64,000 nt of DNA from contig NZ_VSKL01000003.1 in NCBI RefSeq assembly GCF_008086165.1, forward strand, positions 186,001-250,000, written 5' to 3'. This document shows positions 54,293-62,984 of this stretch, one piece after another; position 1 is the first letter of the stretch, and each line of letters opens with the position of its first letter. Source of the DNA: Algorimicrobium algoritergicola (GTDB taxonomy: Bacteria; Bacteroidota; Bacteroidia; Flavobacteriales; Flavobacteriaceae). The notes under the pieces are model-generated. The model made no database searches and was not told the DNA's origin. It saw only the letters and a list, made by a program, of their open reading frames with translations. A program made the position numbers and the translations under genes.

Positions 54293-56928
54293 TATTTTAA
54301 ACTTCCTAAACTACTTTTCAACGTTTCTATTTTAGCTAAAGCATCAGCCTCTTTATTACGTTCGTTTGTAATTACCTGTTCTGGTGCTCCAGCAACAAAA
54401 CGTTCATTCGCTAATTTCTTTTGAACCGATTTTAAAAAGCCTTCGGTATATTGTAATTCGTCTTCAAGCTTTTTAATTTCTTCTTCCACGTTTATTGCGC
54501 CTGCAATTGGAATAAAATATTCGTTAGATTTTACACGGAACGTCAAAGCTCCATCAACAGCACCATCTACATATTCTATAGTTTCTAAATTTCCGAGTTT
54601 CATAATAACGGCATCCAAGGATTTAGAAACTGCGTCATTATTAATTACAGAAAATCCAACGGCATCTTTAAATGGAATATTTTTATCCTTTCGGATATTT
54701 CGGATTCCCGAAACCACATCTTGCATAAAACTAAATTCGGAAATCAACTCCGTATTAATGGCTTTTTGCTCTGGCCAAGCCGTTACAATTAACGCATTTT
54801 CAGGTGTACGATCTTCCATATATTGCCAGATATCCTCTGTAAGAAATGGCATAAATGGATGTAATATTTTTAATATGTTTTCAAATTGCTCATTAACCTC
54901 CTGCAGTGTTTTGGCATCAATTGGTTGCTGGTAAGCTGGTTTTATAATTTCTAATAACCAAGAGGCAAAATCATCCCAAATAAGTTTATATGTAGACATT
55001 AGAGCATCAGACAAACGGTATTTGCTGAAATGATCTTCAATGTCAACAAGTGTTTCCTGAAATTTTGCATCAAACCATTCCAAAGCAATCTTGCTAGATT
55101 CTGGTTGTGGTATCGTATCACTTACCTCCCAACCTTTTACTAAACGGAAGGCATTCCAAATTTTATTGGCAAAACCTTTTCCTTGTTGGCAAAGCGCTTC
55201 ATCAAACATTAAATCGTTCCCAGCGGCTGAACTTAATAATAAACCAACACGAACACCATCAGCACCATAATCATCAATTAATTTTAAGGCATCAGGAGAA
55301 TTCCCTAATGATTTACTCATTTTACGACGTTGCTTATCACGTACCAAACCTGTTAAATAAACGTTTTGAAACGGCTTTTCATCCTTATATTCATAACCAG
55401 CAATAATCATACGTGCGACCCAGAAGAATAAAATATCTGGCCCTGTTACTAAATCGTTGGTTGGATAATAATATTTAATTTCTTCATTTTCTGGGTTTCT
55501 AATCCCATCAAAAACACTCATTGGCCATAACCATGATGAGAACCATGTATCTAAAGCATCTTTATCTTGACGTAAGTCGTTAGTTGTTAGTTGTTGGTTG
55601 TTGGTTTTAGTTTTCGCTAATTCCAGAGCCTGCTCCATACTTTCAGCAACCACAAAATCTTCTTTGCCGTCGCCATAGAAATAAGCTGGAATTTGCTGTC
55701 CCCAAAGTAATTGTCTGGAAATATTCCAATCGCGAATATTCTCCAGCCAGTGTCTGTAGGTGTTTTCAAATTTCTTCGGGAATAATTTAATTTCAGCATC
55801 TTCACCTAATACGGCTTCAATTGCTGGTTTTACTAAATCTTCCATTTTCAAGAACCACTGATCAGATAATCGCGGTTCTATTACGGCTTTGGTACGTTCA
55901 GATGTTCCTACTTTATTTAAGTGCTGCTCCGTTTTTATCAGAATATTACTTGCAGTAAGTTCGTTTACAACCTCTTTACGCACAACAAAACGATCTTTTC
56001 CTTCATAATGTAATCCAAAACTATTCAGCGTCGCATCATCATTAAATATATCAACAACTTCTAAATTGTGTTTATCGCCTAAATTCTTATCGTTTTCATC
56101 GTGAGCAGGTGTAACCTTTAAGCAACCGGTTCCAAATTCAATATCTACGTATTCATCCTCAATAATAGGAATAACCCGATTACAAATAGGCACAATTGCT
56201 TTTTTACCTTTTAAATGAGTAAAACGTTCATCATTTGGATTGATACATATTGCGGTATCACCAAAAATAGTTTCTGGACGCGTGGTAGCAATAGTTAATG
56301 TCTCATCACTACCTTCAATTTTATAATTAAGGTAATATAAATTCCCTTGTTGTTCCACATGAATAACTTCCTCGTCAGACAAGGTTGTTTTAGCTTCTGG
56401 ATCCCAGTTTACCATACGGTAACCTCGGTAAATTAAGCCTTTGCTATAAAGGTCAACAAATACTTTTATTACGGATTCAGACATATCATCATCCATTGTA
56501 AATTTGGTTCTATCCCAATCACAAGAACACCCTAGTTTTTTTAATTGTTCTAGAATAACACCGCCATATTCATGTGTCCAATCCCAAGCGTGCGCTAAAA
56601 ACTCATCGCGTGTTAAGTCATTTTTATCAATTCCTTGTTCCTTTAATCTGGCAACTACTTTGGCTTCAGTAGCAATGGATGCGTGATCGGTTCCAGGAAC
56701 CCAACACGCATTTTTTCCTTGTAAACGCGCACGACGAATCAAGACATCCTGAATGGTATTGTTAAGCATATGCCCCATGTGAAGCACACCAGTAACGTTT
56801 GGAGGTGGAATAACAATGGTATATGGCTCTCTATGATCTGGCTTGGAATGAAAATAATTGTGTTTCATCCAGTAATCATACCACTTACTCTCTACTTGAC
56901 TTGCATCATATTTTGATGGAATTTGCAT
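54292..56928 (-). CDS. valS: valine--tRNA ligase
   Basis: An 878-residue class I synthetase that charges tRNA-Val. The HIGH motif is HMGH in [17 protein letters not shown] (about residues 47-50), KMSKS is KMSKSLGN (about 535-542), and the editing domain lies between them ([20 protein letters not shown]). It ends with a coiled coil ([21 protein letters not shown]). The frame is open further upstream to 56961, but a promoter box overlaps that position, so the ATG at 56928 ([17 protein letters not shown]) is chosen. Confidence 0.98.
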   Translation of the reverse strand: MQIPSKYDASQVESKWYDYWMKHNYFHSKPDHREPYTIVIPPPNVTGVLHMGHMLNNTIQDVLIRRARLQGKNACWVPGTDHASIATEAKVVARLKEQGIDKNDLTRDEFLAHAWDWTHEYGGVILEQLKKLGCSCDWDRTKFTMDDDMSESVIKVFVDLYSKGLIYRGYRMVNWDPEAKTTLSDEEVIHVEQQGNLYYLNYKIEGSDETLTIATTRPETIFGDTAICINPNDERFTHLKGKKAIVPICNRVIPIIEDEYVDIEFGTGCLKVTPAHDENDKNLGDKHNLEVVDIFNDDATLNSFGLHYEGKDRFVVRKEVVNELTASNILIKTEQHLNKVGTSERTKAVIEPRLSDQWFLKMEDLVKPAIEAVLGEDAEIKLFPKKFENTYRHWLENIRDWNISRQLLWGQQIPAYFYGDGKEDFVVAESMEQALELAKTKTNNQQLTTNDLRQDKDALDTWFSSWLWPMSVFDGIRNPENEEIKYYYPTNDLVTGPDILFFWVARMIIAGYEYKDEKPFQNVYLTGLVRDKQRRKMSKSLGNSPDALKLIDDYGADGVRVGLLLSSAAGNDLMFDEALCQQGKGFANKIWNAFRLVKGWEVSDTIPQPESSKIALEWFDAKFQETLVDIEDHFSKYRLSDALMSTYKLIWDDFASWLLEIIKPAYQQPIDAKTLQEVNEQFENILKILHPFMPFLTEDIWQYMEDRTPENALIVTAWPEQKAINTELISEFSFMQDVVSGIRNIRKDKNIPFKDAVGFSVINNDAVSKSLDAVIMKLGNLETIEYVDGAVDGALTFRVKSNEYFIPIAGAINVEEEIKKLEDELQYTEGFLKSVQKKLANERFVAGAPEQVITNERNKEADALAKIETLKSSLGSLK

Positions 56929-56958
56929 ACTTTGGAATAGTTTTTGAAATATAACACA

Positions 56959-56966
56959 CAAAAGTA
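56959..56966 (-). promoter_or_regulatory. probable -7 promoter box of valS (TACTTTTG)
   Basis: On the minus strand reads TACTTTTG (TAnnTTTG), 30 bases upstream of the ATG at 56928. It overlaps the alternative upstream start codon, which would therefore not be transcribed. Confidence 0.5.
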
Positions 56967-57114
56967 CTTATATTTCTTTTTTAAGTAAAATTAAAAGACG
57001 TGTTATTGTGCAACAAATCAAGTTTAACATATTTATAACGTTGCCATACATCTATTTTTTTTGTTTTATGCTGAAAAAGTGAGTAAGTTTACAACCATAT
57101 TAAACATATATATT

Positions 57115-57540
57115 ATGAAAAATTTAATTACTATACTATTTGTTGGGCTTATTAGCTTTGCTGTTAACGCTCAAGAAAAAGTTGCAAAAATCGAATTTAA
57201 AGAAACAACAATTGATTACGGCGTTATTGAAAAAGGCGCTGATGGTGTACGTGTTTTTGAATTCACCAATACAGGTGATGCGCCATTAATTATTACAGAC
57301 GTGAAGTCTAGCTGTGGCTGTACGGTTCCAAAAAAACCAGAAGGTCCAATAGCACCAGGAAAAACAGGTGAAATTTCAGTTAAGTATGACACAAACCGTG
57401 TGAACCCTATTCGTAAAACGATTACGGTACTATCAAATGCTAGCACACCTACTGTAGCACTTAAAATTAAAGGTGAAGTTATTGATCCTAGTAAAACAAG
57501 TGTTTTAGAAAAGAAAAGTAGTAGTGTAATGAATCAGTAA
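57115..57540 (+). CDS. DUF1573 domain secreted protein
   Basis: A 141-residue product from the ATG at 57115, which gives the signal peptide MKNLITILFVGLISFAVNAQ; the longer frame from 57061 would bury it. The mature part is a DUF1573 immunoglobulin-like domain: IDYGVIEKGADGVRVFEFTNTGDAPLIITDVKSSCGCTVPK. It continues IAPGKTGEISVKYDTNR and TITVLSNAST. The SSCGCT motif is the family hallmark. It is a small periplasmic or surface protein of unknown role. A terminator follows. Confidence 0.92.
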   Translation: MKNLITILFVGLISFAVNAQEKVAKIEFKETTIDYGVIEKGADGVRVFEFTNTGDAPLIITDVKSSCGCTVPKKPEGPIAPGKTGEISVKYDTNRVNPIRKTITVLSNASTPTVALKIKGEVIDPSKTSVLEKKSSSVMNQ

Positions 57541-57561
57541 ATAGTGATTTTACATTATTTT

Positions 57562-57593
57562 AAAAACAGCCTTGAGAAATCAAGGCTGTTTTT
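57562..57593 (+). terminator. bidirectional terminator between the DUF1573 and aspartyl protease genes
   Basis: A perfect 14-base stem AAAAACAGCCTTGA / TCAAGGCTGTTTTT with GAAA tetraloop. It lies 22 bases after the DUF1573 stop and overlaps the stop codon of the convergent protease gene by two bases. Confidence 0.9.
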
Positions 57594-58944
57594 AGTTTAA
57601 TAAATCTTGTAAATGAAATTCATAAAGAAAAGGTTTTCCTTGACGCTCAATACGCATCCTGATTTTTTGGCCGTCATGACCTTTAAATAGTTGAATAACC
57701 TCTTGAAGTGAATATTTCTCAACATCCGCACCATTCACTTCCAAAATAACATCTCCTAACTGCAACCCAATTAATTGCGCTGGACTATCAGGTCTTAACT
57801 TGACGATTTGAAATGCAGGAGCAGCGTTTAACCGATAATCATCATTAATGTTTGTATGATTATTAACGTTAATTACATTATTATTTTCCCCATAGGTTAG
57901 CCTGCCATTACTTAATGTATACTGATAGTCTTTAATGAGTCTTACACCACGTTGCTCAATATCAATCCCACTTTTATTGTAGCTAAAGGCTTTACTAAAA
58001 TTGGCATTCTTCTTTAATATTAAGTAAGATTCTTTATAGTTGAAAGTAACATGAAAGCGCTTTAAAACTTCGGCTCCAATAGTGCCATTCCTATCTTTAA
58101 TTTTTTTAAGTGTTTCAATAGATTCACCTGTGGGAAAAGCAACCAACGATTCGTTCAAAACAAATGAATTAATAGTTAACGCCTCAACTTTTGATCGTTT
58201 CCCATAAAGCCCACCACTTAAACCATAACCTAAAAAATCTTGAAAGTAATTATCTGTTGAAACAATGTCTTTTGAGGCATCTTCAAACAACCAAAGCGCA
58301 TCACTAGCACCTGTATCTATTAACATTTTTACTGGAATTTGTTTACCTTCAATAGTCACTTCAGCAATAATATATGGTTTAGAGTTATGAAACTTTAAAG
58401 GCAATTTTTCGCATTTTCTGCATAAGTCATCGTTTTGGAGCTCTGGTTTTGATAACTTAATATATTTTGAACGGTAATTAATTTCCACCACAAAATCCTT
58501 AAATACATCATAACCAATAATACCATGAATAGGAACGCCTAGTTTTGGCGTATAATTCATACTTCCATTATAAATTGCAAAAATGGTCTGTTGGTATTTT
58601 ACAGTTTTCCCAATTTCAATTTTATTTTGAGTGGATTTTGCTGCTTCAACTACTAAACCATCTCCCAATCCTTTTAAAAAAATAGATTCTTTGTTTTCCG
58701 AATTCAAAACTTCCAAACCGTTCAAATTATCAAACAGGATAGGTTTGGTAACGCCACTGTCTAAAATAAAAGACAATGTCATATCGTTTACAACGATTGG
58801 AATAACAATCAGATTATTAATTAATTGGAAATGAATTTTATCAGAAGTTTTACCATCAATAAATTGAAACGTTTGCTCCTGCGATTGTATGTTAAAACCA
58901 ACCAAGAGTGCTAATACAACGAAAATAAATTTAGAACGTTTCAT
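57592..58944 (-). CDS. aspartyl protease-like protein with C-terminal PDZ domain
   Basis: A 450-residue product with signal peptide (MKRSKFIFVVLALLVGFNIQSQ). It has two retropepsin-like modules: FILDSGVTKPILF (about residues 60-72) and VKMLIDTGASDALWLFED (about 206-223). Each has the catalytic Asp in a D-S/T-G triad, so one chain could form the active site that retropepsins make by dimerisation. A PDZ domain (about 365-445, LRPDSPAQLIGLQLGDVILEVNG) follows. It is a periplasmic protease or peptide-binding protein; the substrate is unknown. Confidence 0.88.
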   Translation of the reverse strand: MKRSKFIFVVLALLVGFNIQSQEQTFQFIDGKTSDKIHFQLINNLIVIPIVVNDMTLSFILDSGVTKPILFDNLNGLEVLNSENKESIFLKGLGDGLVVEAAKSTQNKIEIGKTVKYQQTIFAIYNGSMNYTPKLGVPIHGIIGYDVFKDFVVEINYRSKYIKLSKPELQNDDLCRKCEKLPLKFHNSKPYIIAEVTIEGKQIPVKMLIDTGASDALWLFEDASKDIVSTDNYFQDFLGYGLSGGLYGKRSKVEALTINSFVLNESLVAFPTGESIETLKKIKDRNGTIGAEVLKRFHVTFNYKESYLILKKNANFSKAFSYNKSGIDIEQRGVRLIKDYQYTLSNGRLTYGENNNVINVNNHTNINDDYRLNAAPAFQIVKLRPDSPAQLIGLQLGDVILEVNGADVEKYSLQEVIQLFKGHDGQKIRMRIERQGKPFLYEFHLQDLLN

Positions 58945-59067
58945 CTGTTATAAGTGAAAGACGTTATAAATTACAACAATTTCCCGATTAATCTCTAATT
59001 ACAACCTTCTTTTAACAATTAAATCAATATAATTTTCAGAACTTTACGCTTTTAATACTATAAGCTT

Positions 59068-60258
59068 ATGCCAAAAATATCTCAAAAAGGCGCATTAATG
59101 CCTCAATCGCCAATTAGAAAACTGGTTCCTTTTGCTGAAGCAGCATACAAAAAAGGAAAAACAGTATATCATTTAAATATTGGTCAACCAGACATAAAAA
59201 CACCTGAAGTAGCTCTGGATGCTGTTAAAATTAATTCATTAGAAATTTTAGCCTATACCAGATCTGAAGGATCGGACGAATACAGAAACAAAATTGCTAA
59301 CTATTATAGCAAACATGATATAATAGTAGCCAAGGAGGATATTATTGTTACAACTGGTGGTAGTGAAGCTTTACTATTCGCTTTTGGCAGCATTATGGAT
59401 GTGGATGATGAAGTTATTATTCCAGAACCTTTTTATGCCAATTACAATGGATTTTCAACCGCTTCTGGCGTGAACATTGTTCCCGTAATTTCAAAAATTG
59501 AAGATAATTTTGCCTTACCTCCTATTGAAGAGTTTGAAAAACTCATCACACCAAAAACAAAAGCTATCTTAATATGTAATCCAGGAAATCCTACAGGTTA
59601 CTTATACACGAAAGAAGAAATTAAAAAATTAGCAGAAATTGTTATTAAACATGATTTATTCTTAATTGCTGATGAAGTATATCGCGAATTCGCTTATGAT
59701 GGCATTACCCATTACTCCATAATGCAGGAAGAGAATTTAAAAGATCATGCCATTATGATTGATTCAGTTTCTAAACGCTACAGTATGTGTGGCGCACGAA
59801 TTGGATGCTTGGTTTCTAAAAATAAAGATGTTATAGCTACGGCATTAAAATTTGCTCAAGCCCGATTAAGCCCTCCTACTCTTGCCCAAATTGCAAGTGA
59901 AGCAGCTCTAGAAACACCGCAAAGTTATTTTGATGAAGTAAAAACGGAATACGTGTCGCGTCGTGATATTTTAATTGCTGAATTAGAAAAAATCGATGGT
60001 GTAAAAGTTGCCAAACCAAAAGGTGCTTTTTATTGTATTGTTGAATTGCCTATTAAAAATTCCGATGCTTTTGCCCAATGGTTATTAGAAGATTTTGATA
60101 TAGATGGCGAAACTATTATGGTTGCACCAGCTGCAGGTTTTTATTCAACACCAGGTGTTGGATTAAACCAAATTCGTATTGCTTATGTACTAAACAAAGA
60201 AAGTTTAGTAAAAGCAGTACACATTTTAAAAGAAGCCCTAAAAGTCTATAAAGATTAG
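59068..60258 (+). CDS. class I/II pyridoxal phosphate aminotransferase (AspAT-like)
   Basis: A 396-residue fold-type I aminotransferase. Visible features are LNIGQPDIKTPEVALDAV, YTRSEGSDEYRNKIANYY, the PLP region TTGGSEALLFAFGSIMD, NPGNPTGYLYTKEE, ADEVYREFAYDG, and the Schiff-base lysine in DSVSKRYSMCGARIGCLVS. It probably transfers the amino group between aspartate or another amino acid and 2-oxoglutarate. Its stop overlaps the GTG start of murB by one base. Confidence 0.93.
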   Translation: MPKISQKGALMPQSPIRKLVPFAEAAYKKGKTVYHLNIGQPDIKTPEVALDAVKINSLEILAYTRSEGSDEYRNKIANYYSKHDIIVAKEDIIVTTGGSEALLFAFGSIMDVDDEVIIPEPFYANYNGFSTASGVNIVPVISKIEDNFALPPIEEFEKLITPKTKAILICNPGNPTGYLYTKEEIKKLAEIVIKHDLFLIADEVYREFAYDGITHYSIMQEENLKDHAIMIDSVSKRYSMCGARIGCLVSKNKDVIATALKFAQARLSPPTLAQIASEAALETPQSYFDEVKTEYVSRRDILIAELEKIDGVKVAKPKGAFYCIVELPIKNSDAFAQWLLEDFDIDGETIMVAPAAGFYSTPGVGLNQIRIAYVLNKESLVKAVHILKEALKVYKD

Positions 60259-61271
60259 TGCAAATATCACATAACATATCCTTAAAACCGTTCAATACAT
60301 TTGGACTGAACGCAACAGCCAAACACTTTGTGTCTGTAAATACAATTGCAGAATTACAAAGTGTTTTAGCTTTGCCTAACTATCCTGAAAAATTTATATT
60401 AGGAGGCGGCAGCAATATGCTTCTAACAAAAAACATGGATGCTTTGGTTGTTCATGTGAATTTGAAAGGTATTACAGTTGTTTCAGAAAATGAAAATTCG
60501 GTAATAATAAAAGCCAATGCTGGCGAAAACTGGCACGAATTTGTTTTATGGTGTTTGGATCATGACTTTGGTGGTTTGGAAAATTTATCACTCATTCCTG
60601 GCAATGTGGGAACAGCACCTATTCAAAATATTGGCGCTTATGGCATTGAATTAAAAGATAGTTTTGTGTCTTGTGATGCTTTAGAAATTGCTTCAAACAA
60701 AATTAAAACCTTCAATAAAGCCGATTGTCAGTTCGATTATAGAAACTCTATATTTAAACAAGAAGCGAAAGGACAATTTGTTATTTGTAATGTAACATTC
60801 CAGCTAACAAAAATTGCGCATCAATTACATACTAATTATGGTGCCATTTCTGGTCAATTAACTGAAATGGGAATTGAAAACCCAACAATTCAAGATATTT
60901 CAAAAGCCGTAATTGCTATTAGACAAAGTAAATTGCCCGATCCCAAAGAAATTGGAAATAGTGGAAGCTTTTTTAAAAACCCTATTGTTTCAACCGAATC
61001 TTATCAGGCTTTAAAATTACAATTTCCAGATGCTCCAGGTTACGTTATTTCAGATTTAGAAGTCAAAGTTCCTGCAGGTTGGCTAATAGAAAAAGCAGGT
61101 TTTAAAGGCAAACGCTTTGGTGATTATGGTGTTCATAAAAAACAAGCCCTTGTATTGGTGAATTATGGTAATGCCAAAGGTTTAGATATTCTTAAATTAG
61201 CCGAATTAATTCAACTAACCGTCCATCGCTTATTTAATATTGAAATTGAAGCTGAAGTAAATATTATTTAA
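60258..61271 (+). CDS. murB: UDP-N-acetylmuramate dehydrogenase
   Basis: A 337-residue FAD enzyme of type I MurB, making UDP-MurNAc for peptidoglycan. It has N-terminal SLKPFNTFGLNATAKHFVSV, FAD-binding ILGGGSNMLLTKNMDALVV, LSLIPGNVGTAPIQNIGAYGIELKD, the catalytic Ser region GNSGSFFKNPIV, and C-terminal AGWLIEKAGFKGKRFGDYGVH. The start is GTG at 60258, overlapping the aminotransferase stop, so translation is coupled. Confidence 0.97.
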   Translation: MQISHNISLKPFNTFGLNATAKHFVSVNTIAELQSVLALPNYPEKFILGGGSNMLLTKNMDALVVHVNLKGITVVSENENSVIIKANAGENWHEFVLWCLDHDFGGLENLSLIPGNVGTAPIQNIGAYGIELKDSFVSCDALEIASNKIKTFNKADCQFDYRNSIFKQEAKGQFVICNVTFQLTKIAHQLHTNYGAISGQLTEMGIENPTIQDISKAVIAIRQSKLPDPKEIGNSGSFFKNPIVSTESYQALKLQFPDAPGYVISDLEVKVPAGWLIEKAGFKGKRFGDYGVHKKQALVLVNYGNAKGLDILKLAELIQLTVHRLFNIEIEAEVNII

Positions 61272-61346
61272 TTGATTAGAATTATATAACTTTAACTTTT
61301 CTTAAGAATTTAAGAAACGAGAACTAACCACAACCAAAAACAAATT

Positions 61347-61886
61347 TTGAGTACACCTATAGAAGACGAAATAGTTGGCTTATTAAAAAAAGGCGACAAA
61401 AGAGCCATTTCATTATTATATGAAAACTATGGCGATGCCCTTTTTGGTGTCATATCCAAAGTGCTTACTGATTCAGATTTGGCGCAAGACGCTTTGCAAG
61501 AAACGTTTATTAAAGTTTGGAAAAAAGCAAAAACATACGATTCTAAAAAAGCCAAACTATTTACTTGGTTATATAGAATTGCTTATAACACAGCTATTGA
61601 CAAAGTCCGCTCGTACAATAATAAAGCGAGTAAGGAAATCCAAATAGACGCTTCAGACGTATATACATTAACAGGTGATAGTTTAAATCAAGACGTGCTA
61701 GACATTCAAAAGCACTTAAGTTCTATAGATGAAAAGTATCAAATTGTTATAAATGCGCTCTTTTTTGAGGGCATGACACAACAAGAAGCTAGTGACGAGT
61801 TGGAAATTCCACTTGGCACCATTAAATCGAGATTAAAAATTGGACTACGTGAACTTAAAAAAATTTACGATCCAGAAATAAAATAG
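61347..61886 (+). CDS. ECF-type RNA polymerase sigma factor (with RskA-like anti-sigma)
   Basis: A 179-residue sigma-70 family protein. Region 2 includes ISLLYENYGDALFGVISKVLTDSDLAQDALQETFIKVWKKA and TWLYRIAYNTAIDKVRSYN; region 4 includes FFEGMTQQEASDELEIPLGTIKSRLKIGLRELKK. The start codon is TTG (reads TTGAGTACACCTATA). The anti-sigma gene follows 2 bases after the stop, so the pair forms one operon. It is of the SigK/RskA class of regulators. Confidence 0.94.
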   Translation: MSTPIEDEIVGLLKKGDKRAISLLYENYGDALFGVISKVLTDSDLAQDALQETFIKVWKKAKTYDSKKAKLFTWLYRIAYNTAIDKVRSYNNKASKEIQIDASDVYTLTGDSLNQDVLDIQKHLSSIDEKYQIVINALFFEGMTQQEASDELEIPLGTIKSRLKIGLRELKKIYDPEIK

Positions 61887-61888
61887 TC

Positions 61889-62683
61889 ATGAATGATAAA
61901 ATAACTACATTTTTAAATTCTGACCTACTAGAAAAATATCTAATAGGCCAAACGACTTCAGTGGAAACAGAAACCGTAGAATCCTATATTTCTAAATATC
62001 CTGAAGTAGAACAAGCTTACAACACCATGCAAAACCAGTTAGAATTGGTAGCGCAAAGTCAAGCTGTTGAAGCACCAAATGCTATTCTGAATTCTATTTT
62101 GAATACCTTGGATGAAGAAACTCCAGTTATTCCGCTTAATAAACCAAGAACACGTAAAAAATGGTTCCAATTAAGTATTGCTGCTAGTGTTATTGCCATT
62201 ATGTTTGCAAGTACGACGTATATTTTCTTTCAACAAAATCAGTTGTTAAAAATTGAAAATCAGAAAATTGCCGATGAAATATATGACAGATTGGATGATT
62301 TAGACCAGAAAAACATGCGTTTAGATGAAATCATGCGTCAAATGAATCAACTAAACAATCCAGAAACTGAAAAGTATATTATAAACGGTAATAATCGTGC
62401 TAAAAACTTAAAAACCGTTGCCTACATAAATCCAAGAGAAAAAACATCTATGTTAGATGTGGTTTCTTTACCACAATTACCAGAAGAACAATGTTATCAG
62501 ATTTGGGCAGAATTGGAAGACAAAATGGTTAATTTAGGTATATTAAATGAAGGCGATAGACAATTAAAATCTATTCCATACACGGAAGATGCTTTAGCTT
62601 TAAGTATTACCATAGAACAAAGAGGCAGTAAATTAAGTGCTACTAAAGAAAATTCGGTTGCAGAAATTACTCTGAATAAATAA
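61889..62683 (+). CDS. anti-sigma factor, RskA (anti-sigma-K) family
   Basis: A 264-residue single-span protein. The cytoplasmic N-terminal domain (residues 1-90, LEKYLIGQTTSVETETVESYISKYPEVEQAYNTM) binds the sigma factor. One membrane span lies at about 92-112 (FQLSIAASVIAIMFASTTYIFF). A coiled coil (LDDLDQKNMRLDEIMRQMNQL) is followed by the anti-sigma-K periplasmic domain (VVSLPQLPEEQCYQIWAELEDKMVNLGIL). It holds the sigma factor at the membrane until an external signal leads to its release. Confidence 0.93.
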   Translation: MNDKITTFLNSDLLEKYLIGQTTSVETETVESYISKYPEVEQAYNTMQNQLELVAQSQAVEAPNAILNSILNTLDEETPVIPLNKPRTRKKWFQLSIAASVIAIMFASTTYIFFQQNQLLKIENQKIADEIYDRLDDLDQKNMRLDEIMRQMNQLNNPETEKYIINGNNRAKNLKTVAYINPREKTSMLDVVSLPQLPEEQCYQIWAELEDKMVNLGILNEGDRQLKSIPYTEDALALSITIEQRGSKLSATKENSVAEITLNK

Positions 62684-62699
62684 TCGGTATTAAAACTTA

Positions 62700-62738
62700 A
62701 AACAGACCTCGGTTTTCTTTGAAAATCGAGGTCTGTTT
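62700..62738 (+). terminator. terminator after the ECF sigma/anti-sigma operon
   Basis: A long stem AAACAGACCTCG (with inner GTTTTC) pairs with (inner GAAAAT) CGAGGTCTGTTT, closing on a TTT loop. It is 16 bases after the stop codon. Confidence 0.85.
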
Positions 62739-62753
62739 ATTTCTGGAAATCCG

Positions 62754-62761
62754 TATCTTTG
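62754..62761 (+). promoter_or_regulatory. probable -7 promoter box (TATCTTTG) of the small protein-glycosyltransferase operon
   Basis: TATCTTTG matches TAnnTTTG. It lies 14 bases before the ATG at 62776, so it would transcribe a very short leader, and it rules out the in-frame ATG at 62719. Confidence 0.5.
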
Positions 62762-62775
62762 CAAAAACAAATTTT

Positions 62776-62979
62776 ATGAAACTTTTTTTAATAACATTAG
62801 TATTATTAGGAATTGCTGTTGCAGGAATTGCCATTAAAATATGGGCCAAAAAGGATGGGAAATTTGCAGGCACTTGCGCTAGTCAAAATCCCATGATAAA
62901 CACAACAGGTGAATCTTGCGGATTTTGCGGTAAAACACCAGACCAATATGAAAATTGTAACGAACCTCAACACTCGTAA
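62776..62979 (+). CDS. small Cys-rich membrane-anchored protein
   Basis: A 67-residue product: one hydrophobic anchor (MKLFLITLVLLGIAVAGIAI) and a short soluble part with four Cys (GKFAGTCASQNP, GESCGFCGKTPDQYENC) in a pattern suited to metal binding or disulfides. The longer frame from 62719 overlaps the preceding terminator and is rejected. It is 5 bases upstream of the glycosyltransferase gene and probably in its operon. I recognise no named family. Confidence 0.75.
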   Translation: MKLFLITLVLLGIAVAGIAIKIWAKKDGKFAGTCASQNPMINTTGESCGFCGKTPDQYENCNEPQHS

Positions 62980-62984
62980 ACTTA

